Below are positions 8,499 to 17,706 of a stretch of DNA of 33,805 bases, one piece after another. The translations under genes were made by a program, and so were the position numbers. Each line of letters begins with the position of its first letter. Position 1 is the stretch's first letter. The DNA is from an uncultured Rhodothermaceae bacterium. GTDB lineage: Bacteria; Bacteroidota; Rhodothermia; Rhodothermales; Salinibacteraceae. Below the pieces are notes generated by a model. The model did no database searches and had not been told where the DNA came from. It worked only from the letters and a program-made list of their open reading frames with translations. The stretch covers positions 1 through 33,805 of the forward strand of contig CAJXLX010000027.1 of the NCBI GenBank assembly GCA_913056335.1, given 5' to 3'.

Positions 8499-8528
8499 CG
8501 TGTTTTGTAAGACGCGTGTTTTGTGAGA
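8499..8528. repeat. 14-bp direct repeat upstream of actA
   Basis: CGTGTTTTGTAAGA (8499-8512) and CGTGTTTTGTGAGA (8515-8528) match at 13 of 14 positions, with starts 16 bases apart. The pair lies 67-96 bases before the actA ATG, within the leader predicted from the promoter at 8312 or as an operator for a closer promoter. No known regulator site is recognised. Confidence 0.5.
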
Positions 8529-8594
8529 TATGAGAGAACGAACGGAGCAGCACATGCCGTAGCGCTCCGGTAGTCCTTTGCTTATACCGTAGTT

Positions 8595-9242
8595 ATGGCA
8601 CAGATATTTCCAAAAAAAGCGAATCTGCTTCCCCTGCTTACGCTGGGGGCCTCAGCCTTTGGGTTCGTGATCGCAGTGTTCTTAGTGTGGTACTACTTCT
8701 CGCCCGAGTTTACGGACGTGGGGTACCGCCCCGAGCAGCCGGTTGAGTTTAGTCATGAGTTTCATGCCGGGCAACTGGACATGGACTGCCGCTACTGCCA
8801 TAACTGGGTGGAAGAGGCCTCGCACTCCAACGTGCCTGCCACGCAGACGTGCATGAACTGCCACAATCAGATCAAAACCGAATCTCCAAAGCTGGCACCC
8901 GTGCGCGAGAGCTGGGCTGACGACGTCCCCATTCAATGGGTGAAAGTGCACCACCTGCCCGACTATGCTCGCTTTAGCCACGCCTCGCATGTTGATGCGG
9001 GGGTCGGGTGCGAGACGTGCCACGGTCGTATCGACCAGATGGAGGTGGTGGCGCAATCCGAACCGCTCTCGATGGGCTGGTGCCTTGAATGCCACCGGCA
9101 GCCCGAGTTGTATCTGCGTCCGACCGACGAAGTGACTACCATGGGCTATGTGCAGCCTGCCGATTTTGTGGATCGCAACCTTGAGAAGGTGCGTCGTGAG
9201 GGCATCCGCCCGCCCACCAACTGTTCGGCCTGCCACTACTAA
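8595..9242 (+). CDS. actA: Alternative complex III subunit ActA, membrane-anchored pentahaem cytochrome c
   Basis: 215 residues. A signal-anchor helix at about 12-35 is followed by a periplasmic domain with exactly five CxxCH haem-binding motifs: C65RYCH, C86MNCH, C139ETCH, C163LECH and C210SACH, the last one residue from the C-terminus. This matches the pentahaem ActA of alternative complex III, the quinol:electron acceptor oxidoreductase that replaces cytochrome bc1 in Rhodothermus and others. ActA takes electrons from the Fe-S clusters of ActB and passes them toward the monohaem ActE or the oxidase. Extra His residues (EFSHEFH, ARFSHASH) supply distal haem ligands. The start at 8595 has no Shine-Dalgarno. 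First gene of the long co-directional respiratory block; actB follows after 85 bases. Confidence 0.96.
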   Translation: MAQIFPKKANLLPLLTLGASAFGFVIAVFLVWYYFSPEFTDVGYRPEQPVEFSHEFHAGQLDMDCRYCHNWVEEASHSNVPATQTCMNCHNQIKTESPKLAPVRESWADDVPIQWVKVHHLPDYARFSHASHVDAGVGCETCHGRIDQMEVVAQSEPLSMGWCLECHRQPELYLRPTDEVTTMGYVQPADFVDRNLEKVRREGIRPPTNCSACHY

Positions 9243-9248
9243 GGAGCA

Positions 9249-9277
9249 GCAGTGCGTACTGTGATACACCGCACTGC
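9249..9277. other. Inverted repeat in the actA-actB gap
   Basis: GCAGTGCG (9249-9256) and CGCACTGC (9270-9277) form a perfect 8-bp stem with a 13-base loop, starting 7 bases after the actA stop. There is no T-run, so it is not a simple terminator; an mRNA-stabilising or processing hairpin is the likeliest reading. Confidence 0.5.
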
Positions 9278-9327
9278 GCGCTCGGGCTACTCTCTGTGTT
9301 TACAAATGGTTTGACCCATCGATTTTC

Positions 9328-12300
9328 ATGATCGAGCTTGACGTTATAAACGATTCTGAAGACCTGTCTGGCGACACGGCGTCGGGGCCGCACTTCTGGC
9401 GGAGCCCAGCGCAGATGGAGGCGCCCTCGGGCACGTCGACGGAAGACGAGTTTCAGGACGGCACCAGCCAGCCGCCCAGCGGAGCCTCGCGGCGCCAGTT
9501 CCTGCAGTTGATGGGGGCCGCTATGGCCATGGGCGGGCTCACCGCATGCCGCCGCCCGGTCGAAAAGATTCTACCCTATGCACGAAACCCGGAAGAGGTC
9601 ATTCCGGGCGTGCCGAATGAATACGCCACGGCTATGCCCTTTCGGGGGCTGGTACGTCCCCTGCTCGTAAAGAGCAACGATGGCCGTCCCACCAAAGCAG
9701 AAGGCAATCCCGATCATCCGTACAGCGGAGGCGGGGTGAGCCCATACGAGCCGGCATCGGTACTGAACCTGTACGACCCTGACCGCTCCAGCCGAGTGCG
9801 CCAAGACGGAAGCGCGGCGTCGTGGAGCGACTTTGTGCGCTTCTGTCAGTCGCTCGGTGACGCTGCCGAAGGGCAGTCCGTTGCTGTGATGGCCCCGCCC
9901 ACGTCATCGCCGACGATGCAAGCGATGCGTGAGCGCCTTGAAAGCCGGTTTGCCAACGTGCAGTGGGTCTCCTACGCCGCAGAAGGTGATGACCCCGTCG
10001 CGCAAGGGATGCAACAAGCCTTTGGCACGGCCCTGCGCCCGGCCTATGACTTCGGCGCTGCCGATGTCATTGTGAGCCTGGATGCCGACTTCCTGGACGG
10101 GGCCGATCCCAACTTCCTAAACAATACGGCCACGTTTGCGGAGCATCGCACCATAAGCGATCCGAGCGACGACATGAGTCGGCTGTATGCCGTTGAGAGC
10201 TCGTACACCACGACAGGCGGTATTGCCGACAACCGGCTCCGCATACAGGCACGCCGGATTCCGCATATAGCTACGGCCATCGCATCAGCGCTTGGCGTTG
10301 ACGTTGCGCCCACGGGTACGCTCTCCGAGCATGAACAGATGTACGTTGATGCCATCGTCGACGACCTTCAGGGTGCCGGTGCGCAGAGCGTAGTGGTAGC
10401 AGGCGAAACGCAGCCTCCCGCCGTGCATGCGCTGGCTATGGCGATCAATGAGCAACTGGGCAGCTTCAACGAGACGGTCACGTTCTTCGACACGGAGAAT
10501 GATGCGCCCGCGCTTCAAAGTGAAGCACTGTACGATCTGGTCGATGCTATGAGTAGTCGCAGCGTCGACATGCTTCTCATGCTTGACGTGAACCCGGTGT
10601 ACAGCGCACCCGCGGAACTCGGATTCGAAGAGGCGATGCGCCAGGTGTCCACTACGGTGCACGTGGGGCAGCATGTGGATGAAACCGCTCGTGTGTCGAA
10701 CTGGCACGTGCCAGAGGCCCACTACCTGGAAGCCTGGGGCGACGGACGTACGTACGACGGTACGCTGTCCATCATTCAGCCGCTTATCGACCCGCTGTAC
10801 GAAGACGCCCATTCATGCCCCGAAATCGTTAACGCGCTCGCCACCGGTACCGACACCGCCGGGTACGACCTCGTGCGCGAGGTGTGGCGCGGACAAGTCG
10901 ATCAGAATTTTGAAGATACATGGCGCCGCACGCTGCACGACGGCTATCTTGCCGAGAGTCAGTATGCTACGGCGACCCCTGAATCCGTTACGCTCCCTGA
11001 ATCCATCGACACCTACAGCGAAGATGGGTACGAGGTCGTGACGCGCCTTGACCCGACCCTGCTCGACGGGCGCTTCTCGAACAACGCCTGGATGCAAGAG
11101 CTGCCGGATCCCATCACCAAGATTGTGTGGGATAACGTGGCGCTCATGAGTCCAGCTACTGCCGAGGAGCTCGGAGTAGAGGTAACGTATGATGCGGGCG
11201 TCTTTCAGGCTGATCAAGTTGAGGTGCAGGCCAATGGCACTTCGGTGACCCTGCCTGCATGGATTCAGCCCGGCTTCCCTGACGGCTCTATTGGACTAAC
11301 GATGGGATACGGGCGCGCGCTTTCAACTCGCCGATCGAAGCGGCAAACCCCATTCTGGAATACCGACGACTATACCGACATCTATGGCGAGGGCCCGCTT
11401 GCTGGGGGCGTAGAAAATGATGGAACGCCCTATGAACCTATTGGCACCAATGTAGCACCGCTCCGCTCAAACAACGGACGCATTACGACCGGAGCTACCG
11501 TCACACGAGCCGGCAGCACACACACCATCGTGTCGACTCAGGAGCATGGCTCCATGGAAGGACGCCCGCTGGCCCGATGGGCAACGCTGGACGAGTTTCG
11601 CGAAGAGCCCGGTGAAATCAAGGAGATGGGGCAGCCCGTGCCGGGACCTGAAGACTCGTATGAAGACTACCCCGAGCTATGGGAGGACAACCACCCCTCT
11701 GAGCAGCCCGCGATGAAAGACAATCCCTACTATGATAACCAGTGGGGTATGGTCATCGACCTGAACACGTGCATGGGCTGCAACGCCTGCGTTGTAGCGT
11801 GTACAAGCGAAAACAACGTGCAGGTGGTGGGCAAAGACGAAGTGGGGAACGGACGCCACATGTACTGGATGCGGATGGATCGTTACTACGTGAGCGACGA
11901 GCCAGACGACGAAAGCCCAGACATGGTCACGCAGCCAGTTACGTGCCACCACTGCGAGAACGCGCCATGCGAATCGGTCTGCCCGGTTGCCGCAACCGTG
12001 CACTCGCCCGACGGCACCAACCAGATGGTATACAACCGCTGTATCGGCACGCGATACTGTTCGAACAACTGCCCGTACAAAGTGCGGCGCTTCAACTACT
12101 ACAACTGGGTGGGCACGCTGCCCGACCAGGTGCAGATGGCGCAGAACCCCAATGTGACGGTGCGCTCGCGCGGCGTGATGGAGAAGTGCACGTTCTGCAT
12201 CCACCGTGTGCGCGGATCGCAGCGCCAGGCGCGCAACGAAGATCGTCCGCTGCAAACCGACGAAGTGCAGACAGCCTGCCAGCAAGCGTGCCCCACCAAC

Positions 12301-12480
12301 GCGATCACCTTTGGCGACCTGAACGACCCCGAGAGCGAGCTGGTGGCAAAGCGCGAAAACCCGCGGCGCTACGAGATGCTCGACTACCTGAACACGAAAC
12401 CGCGTCTGTCCTACCTTGGGCGCGTCCGGAATCCGAATCCGCGTCTGGAATCGGCTGAAGCATCCGCCGACGCGGCGTAG
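9328..12480 (+). CDS. actB: Alternative complex III subunit ActB, molybdopterin-oxidoreductase-like plus Fe-S protein
   Basis: 1050 residues, a natural fusion of a large molybdopterin-oxidoreductase-like domain (known to lack the Mo cofactor in this family) and a four-cluster ferredoxin-like domain. A Tat motif SRRQFLQ at 54-60 precedes a hydrophobic stretch and LTAC with C74, which also fits a lipobox. Residues about 75-780 form the oxidoreductase-like part, starting RRPVEKILPYARNPEEVIPG. The C-terminal domain carries 15 cluster cysteines: C815/818/821/825, C873/876/881/885, C905/911/915, and C954/957/984/988. This pattern fits three [4Fe-4S] and one [3Fe-4S] cluster, as reported for Rhodothermus ActB. 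It carries electrons from the quinol site to ActA. An ATG at 9328 gives a long N-terminal extension ahead of the Tat motif. actC follows after 46 bases. Confidence 0.96.
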   Translation: MIELDVINDSEDLSGDTASGPHFWRSPAQMEAPSGTSTEDEFQDGTSQPPSGASRRQFLQLMGAAMAMGGLTACRRPVEKILPYARNPEEVIPGVPNEYATAMPFRGLVRPLLVKSNDGRPTKAEGNPDHPYSGGGVSPYEPASVLNLYDPDRSSRVRQDGSAASWSDFVRFCQSLGDAAEGQSVAVMAPPTSSPTMQAMRERLESRFANVQWVSYAAEGDDPVAQGMQQAFGTALRPAYDFGAADVIVSLDADFLDGADPNFLNNTATFAEHRTISDPSDDMSRLYAVESSYTTTGGIADNRLRIQARRIPHIATAIASALGVDVAPTGTLSEHEQMYVDAIVDDLQGAGAQSVVVAGETQPPAVHALAMAINEQLGSFNETVTFFDTENDAPALQSEALYDLVDAMSSRSVDMLLMLDVNPVYSAPAELGFEEAMRQVSTTVHVGQHVDETARVSNWHVPEAHYLEAWGDGRTYDGTLSIIQPLIDPLYEDAHSCPEIVNALATGTDTAGYDLVREVWRGQVDQNFEDTWRRTLHDGYLAESQYATATPESVTLPESIDTYSEDGYEVVTRLDPTLLDGRFSNNAWMQELPDPITKIVWDNVALMSPATAEELGVEVTYDAGVFQADQVEVQANGTSVTLPAWIQPGFPDGSIGLTMGYGRALSTRRSKRQTPFWNTDDYTDIYGEGPLAGGVENDGTPYEPIGTNVAPLRSNNGRITTGATVTRAGSTHTIVSTQEHGSMEGRPLARWATLDEFREEPGEIKEMGQPVPGPEDSYEDYPELWEDNHPSEQPAMKDNPYYDNQWGMVIDLNTCMGCNACVVACTSENNVQVVGKDEVGNGRHMYWMRMDRYYVSDEPDDESPDMVTQPVTCHHCENAPCESVCPVAATVHSPDGTNQMVYNRCIGTRYCSNNCPYKVRRFNYYNWVGTLPDQVQMAQNPNVTVRSRGVMEKCTFCIHRVRGSQRQARNEDRPLQTDEVQTACQQACPTNAITFGDLNDPESELVAKRENPRRYEMLDYLNTKPRLSYLGRVRNPNPRLESAEASADAA

Positions 12481-12526
12481 CCTCCGGCCTCCACGCTCAC
12501 CCTGTTGAATCAAGCGTAGAAACCCC

Positions 12527-14056
<1,530 letters not shown>

Positions 14057-14103
14057 CTGCGCACAAGGCCTCCTGTTCTACTGAAAACGAACTCTTGCAG
14101 ACC

Positions 14104-14703
14104 ATGACACTGATTCAGGAAATTAAGGCGTCGATGGGCATCTTCGAAGGGGCCCGTGACGGCGCCTACGGAATGCTCGCCGAGTTTCCGCATCCTGGTG
14201 CGCTCCTCCATGCCGCCGAAGAAACACGTGAAGCGGGGTATCGCCAGTTCGACACGCACTCCCCGTTTCCCGTGCATGGCATGGATGAAGCGATGGGGCT
14301 CGGCAATTCCAAGGTCGGGTTCTTTACCTTCGCAGGGGGGCTAACCGGATGCCTGGGCGGGGCGCTCATGATGTGGTGGATGGGGGCCGTCGACTACCCG
14401 ATCAACATCAGCGGGAAGCCCTTCTTCTCGATTGAGCCGTCTGTGCCCATCATGTTTGAGCTCACCATCGTCGTTGCTGCACTGGCTACGGTGGGATCTA
14501 TGCTGGCGCTGAACGGGCTGCCACGCCCGTACAATCCGCTGTTCTATTCCGAGCGCTTTAGCCGCGCCACCGACGATAGCTTCTTTATCCACATTGCCGC
14601 AGGCGATGCGCAGTTCGACCGTGAAGAGACTGCTGCATTCTTGCGCGACCTGGGGGCCCAGCATGTCGAACTTATCTACGAGGACAAGGCGGTCGATGCG
14701 TAA
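14104..14703 (+). CDS. actD: Alternative complex III subunit ActD (DUF3341)
   Basis: 199 residues, DUF3341 family. A cytoplasmic N-terminal domain contains GMLAEFPHPGALLHAAEETREAGY and the family signature SPFPVHGMDEAMGL (53-66). Two membrane helices follow at about 71-92 and 114-137, joined by a short loop, then a C-terminal cytoplasmic tail ends with the usual RDLGAQHVELIYE. ActD packs against ActC in the complex; its precise role is not settled. A TTG nine bases upstream (14095) is in frame, but the ATG at 14104 is preferred. No ribosome binding site is visible. actE starts 46 bases downstream. Confidence 0.94.
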   Translation: MTLIQEIKASMGIFEGARDGAYGMLAEFPHPGALLHAAEETREAGYRQFDTHSPFPVHGMDEAMGLGNSKVGFFTFAGGLTGCLGGALMMWWMGAVDYPINISGKPFFSIEPSVPIMFELTIVVAALATVGSMLALNGLPRPYNPLFYSERFSRATDDSFFIHIAAGDAQFDREETAAFLRDLGAQHVELIYEDKAVDA

Positions 14704-14749
14704 TTCCTCGCGTCCTTCCCTTACGGCTGATCCTAATTTGCACAGTAGC

Positions 14750-15388
14750 ATGCGTTACCTTCTACTTACCTTCGCCGCCCTGGCTTTGGTGCTTACCGGA
14801 TGCCGAGGAATGGAGTCGGAGGACCCGCCGGTCCATCCTAACCTGGATATGGACTTCCAGGAGCGGTTCGATGCACAAGAGGCCAACCCCTTCTTTGCCG
14901 ACAATGCCGCTATGCGCAAGCCCGTTTCGGGCACTGTAGCGCGCGGGCTGCTCCGTGAGAACAGTGCGCTCTATACAGGCCGAACCGATGACGGCGTGCT
15001 GGTCGAAACCACGCCTATCAGCGTGTCAGAAGCGGTGGTGCGGCGCGGAAAAGAGCGCTATGACATCTACTGCTCGGTCTGCCACGGACTGGCAGGCGAC
15101 GGGCAAGGCATCATCATGACGGGCGACTACGGCTACACGCCTGCCCCTACCTTCCATGCCGACCGCCTGCGCAATCAGGAGCCCGATGGGCACTTCTATG
15201 ACGTGATCACCAATGGTATTCGCAGCATGCCGGGCTATGCCTCGCAGATCGCTGTGCGCGACCGCTGGGCCATTGTAACGTACATTCGGGCCCTGCAGCG
15301 GAGCCAAAGCGCCAGCGAGGGCGACCTGCCGGAAAGCGCTCTTGTTGAGATTGAACAAGGCCAAAGCGCCAACATCACGGTTGAGTAA
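14750..15388 (+). CDS. actE: Alternative complex III subunit ActE, monohaem cytochrome c lipoprotein
   Basis: 212 residues. The signal sequence ends in LTGC, a clear lipobox with C18 as the acylated residue, so the protein is membrane-anchored and periplasmic. One haem site, C108-S-V-C-H112, lies in YDIYCSVCHGLAGDGQG; the likely sixth ligand is M160 in NGIRSMPGY. This is the monohaem ActE that accepts electrons from ActA and passes them to the oxidase or a soluble carrier. The frame is open upstream into actD, but the ATG at 14750 gives the correct lipoprotein signal, and it does not overlap actD. The tail after residue 185 is acidic and low in complexity. Confidence 0.95.
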   Translation: MRYLLLTFAALALVLTGCRGMESEDPPVHPNLDMDFQERFDAQEANPFFADNAAMRKPVSGTVARGLLRENSALYTGRTDDGVLVETTPISVSEAVVRRGKERYDIYCSVCHGLAGDGQGIIMTGDYGYTPAPTFHADRLRNQEPDGHFYDVITNGIRSMPGYASQIAVRDRWAIVTYIRALQRSQSASEGDLPESALVEIEQGQSANITVE

Positions 15389-15451
15389 ACGCCCGCCTCG
15401 CCGTTTCGCATAGATCGCGGCTTCTCCCGCCGAACCTTCGACTGTTACGCT

Positions 15452-16714
15452 ATGTCTGATACTGAATCGCGCTCGTCTTCCCTGCTTACGTGGCTGATCG
15501 ACCCGCTGCGGTCGACGGCAGATTCGGCGCCCGATGCCTTCACGTTTACGGGCGACCGGCGCACGTGGCTTGTGCCCATTGCGTTGGGCCTGGCGCTCCT
15601 GGCCATCAGCGCGCTGGGGTGGCTCGTTGAGCCGGCACGCTTCTATGCCTCCTACCTGGTTGGGTGGTCGTTCTGCCTCACCATCAGCATTGGAGCGCTC
15701 TTCTTCCTCTTCTTCAATCACTTAACGAAGGCAGGATGGAGCATTGTTGTAAACAGGATCAACGAGTCGTTACTGTGGGGCTTCCCCATGCTGGCGGTGC
15801 TGTTTATCCCTGTGCTTTTCGGGATGGACGACCTCTACAAATGGACCAACCCCGAGCTTTACATCGAAGGCGGGCCCAAGTACGATGTGCTTATCGCCGG
15901 TAAGGCGCCATACCTGAACACGCCATTCTGGGGGATCCGAATGGCGCTCTACTTTGTGGTCTGGTCAGTGCTCTCCTATCGGCTCTATACTCTGTCGGTA
16001 ACGCAAGACGTAACCGGCGATCCGGAAATCATGTCAAAGCTACGATCGACCAGCGCCTGGGGGCTTCCCCTGACAGCGATCACGGTGGCGTTTGCGAGCT
16101 ATGACATCATCATGTCGACCGATGCGCACTGGTACTCCACCATTTTTGGCATCTATCTGTTTGCGGGCGGCATGCTTGCGCTCATTGCCACGATGGTAAT
16201 CATGGGCACGAGCCTGCAACGCAGCGGCATGCTCACGGACACCATAACCCCCGAGCACTACCACGACTTGGGCAAGTACCTGTTTGGGTTTACGGTCTTC
16301 TGGGCCTACATCGCATTTAGTCAGTACCTGCTTATCTGGTACGCGGGCATTCCTGAAGTCACGATTTTCTATCGCCATCGCTTAGAGCACGCATGGGAGT
16401 GGCACAGTGCCATGCTTATTCTTTTTCACTTTGTTGTGCCGTTTCTATTGCTGCTTCCACAGATTACAAAGCGCATCCCTGTTGTGCTCGGCATTCTGGC
16501 TGTGTGGCTCTTTGGGATGCATTGGTTCGACCTGCATTGGAACGTGATGCCTAACCTCTTTACCGATGGCGGCTTCCACTGGGTCGACTTCACGACATGG
16601 TTGGGACTGCTTGGCCTATTCATAGGGGCGGCTATCTACCGGCTGAGTCGTCATGCGCTTGTGCCTCATCGGCACCCGTACTTGCAAGAGTCGATGCACT
16701 TTGAAAACGTGTAG
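15452..16714 (+). CDS. actF: Alternative complex III subunit ActF, NrfD-like membrane protein
   Basis: 420 residues with about ten membrane helices, a paralogue of ActC in the NrfD-like family. Recognisable stretches include FTGDRRTWLVPIALG near the start, INESLLWGFPMLAVLFIPVLFGMDDLYKW, SAWGLPLTAITVAFASYDIIMS, and FSQYLLIWYAGIPEVTIFYRHR with its conserved HAWEWHS. In solved complexes ActF pairs with ActC and lacks the Fe-S contact; a proton-path role has been proposed for it. It ends the six-gene act set; an uncharacterised membrane protein gene follows after 56 bases. The start ATG at 15452 gives a normal hydrophilic N-terminus without a Shine-Dalgarno. Confidence 0.95.
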   Translation: MSDTESRSSSLLTWLIDPLRSTADSAPDAFTFTGDRRTWLVPIALGLALLAISALGWLVEPARFYASYLVGWSFCLTISIGALFFLFFNHLTKAGWSIVVNRINESLLWGFPMLAVLFIPVLFGMDDLYKWTNPELYIEGGPKYDVLIAGKAPYLNTPFWGIRMALYFVVWSVLSYRLYTLSVTQDVTGDPEIMSKLRSTSAWGLPLTAITVAFASYDIIMSTDAHWYSTIFGIYLFAGGMLALIATMVIMGTSLQRSGMLTDTITPEHYHDLGKYLFGFTVFWAYIAFSQYLLIWYAGIPEVTIFYRHRLEHAWEWHSAMLILFHFVVPFLLLLPQITKRIPVVLGILAVWLFGMHWFDLHWNVMPNLFTDGGFHWVDFTTWLGLLGLFIGAAIYRLSRHALVPHRHPYLQESMHFENV

Positions 16715-16770
16715 CGGCCTGAAGCGCCGGGCACTCCCCCTTATTATTCCTGTTGATCCGTCTCCTTGTT

Positions 16771-17544
16771 ATGATTGAGTCGTCGTCTGATCTTCGCTCA
16801 CCTACGCTGCTCACCCCGCGCGAAGCTGATGTTGTCGACGGTGCGGAGGTCCAGTTCGCCTGGGAGCCCGTCGACGAGGCCGAGCGTTACATCCTGCAGG
16901 TGGCCGAGTCGGCACGCTTTGATACAATTGTGCTGGAGGAAGACGTCGACACCCACACGTCGGTGCGCATTGCCGATTTCTTTCCAACGGATGAGCGGAC
17001 GTTCTTCTGGCGTGTGCTCTCGGTATCGGGAGAGCGCGTAAGCAAAACTCAGCGCGTGGAGAGCTTCATCGCGGCTGATGCTGAAGCTGCCGAAGCGTAC
17101 GGCGGACTTCCTGAACAAGACGAGGACCTGGGGCCCGCGTTTGAACTGGTACGTGCAGCCAAAGATGACGTACCCGCTCGCATGGTATCGCCAGAGGCTC
17201 GGTTCGAGCGAGAGAAAGAAGTGGGCGTTGCTGAGGAAGGGATCGCAACCGGGCAGATTGCAGGGATTGCAATCTCAATAATTGTGGTCATTAGCGTGGC
17301 CGTGGTCGTGCTCTTTGCCTGGACCAACGTAACGCAACAGCAGGTGCGCGACAGAGCCGTTAGCGCGCAAGAACCCGTTGCTGCAGAAACCAATGCAGAG
17401 GGCCGACGCCAGATTTCAGAGTATGAAGCGGTCGATCCAGAAAGTGGAACCTATCGCATCCCCATTGACCGTGCCATAGATCTTGTTGTTGAAGAATACA
17501 ACGCGCAAGAAGCGGGAGGCACTCCTGAGGAAAATGGGCAATAG
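16771..17544 (+). CDS. Uncharacterised act/cox-linked single-pass membrane protein with a C-terminal RIPIDRA motif
   Basis: 257 residues from the ATG at 16771 (a TTG 18 bases upstream is less likely). Residues about 10-100 look like one beta-sandwich of fibronectin III type (VQFAWEPVDEAERYILQVA, ERTFFWRVLSVSG). An acidic linker follows, with one membrane helix at about 162-184 (GQIAGIAISIIVVISVAVVV) and then 73 residues ending in VDPESGTYRIPIDRAIDLV (221-239). I recall similar D-x-E-x-G-x-x-RIPI-x-RAM-x-L tails in small proteins encoded between actF and sco in several other phyla, so the tail may be a real, conserved component of this respiratory chain, here fused to an extra N-terminal domain. 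With positive residues few on both sides, topology is uncertain. No cofactor motif is present. Location between actF and sco suggests assembly or supercomplex contact. Confidence 0.85.
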   Translation: MIESSSDLRSPTLLTPREADVVDGAEVQFAWEPVDEAERYILQVAESARFDTIVLEEDVDTHTSVRIADFFPTDERTFFWRVLSVSGERVSKTQRVESFIAADAEAAEAYGGLPEQDEDLGPAFELVRAAKDDVPARMVSPEARFEREKEVGVAEEGIATGQIAGIAISIIVVISVAVVVLFAWTNVTQQQVRDRAVSAQEPVAAETNAEGRRQISEYEAVDPESGTYRIPIDRAIDLVVEEYNAQEAGGTPEENGQ

Positions 17545-17562
17545 CTCGGTGTACTGCGTAAT

Positions 17563-17686
17563 AATAGGCTGTTGGAGTGACAAACGTGGCATTGCACGAG
17601 CACCAGCTATGATACTGTAGTGAAGCTGATTCGGGCAGTGCAACCTGGGCGTAACGGGCTCGTATGTGTGCCTCCAACAGTCTATT
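17563..17686. repeat. Nested inverted-repeat element between the act block and sco
   Basis: AATAGGCTGTTGGAG (17563-17577) pairs with CTCCAACAGTCTATT (17672-17686) at 14 of 15 positions plus one wobble. Inside it, TTGCAC (17592-17597) pairs with GTGCAA (17638-17643), and inside that CAGCT (17604-17608) with AGCTG (17624-17628). The three stems are correctly nested. It fills most of the 162-base gap between 17545 and 17706 and ends 20 bases before sco. It may be a structured leader, an mRNA processing site or a small MITE-like element; no target duplication is seen. Confidence 0.6.
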
Positions 17687-17706
17687 TGCACTGCACCTAA
17701 ACTGCC

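Larger units (their letters stand above)
7807..8594. other. 788-base gap upstream of the act operon, no gene seen
   Basis: No frame here gives a protein that looks real. It does hold structure. GGAAATATC occurs at 7908-7916 and again at 7921-7929. GGCGAT (7948-7953) pairs with ATCGCC (7969-7974) around an inner TTTC/GAAA stem. A candidate promoter lies at 8312-8343 and a 14-bp direct repeat at 8499-8528. The right part is probably the control region and leader of the respiratory operon. The left part is unexplained. Confidence 0.6.
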
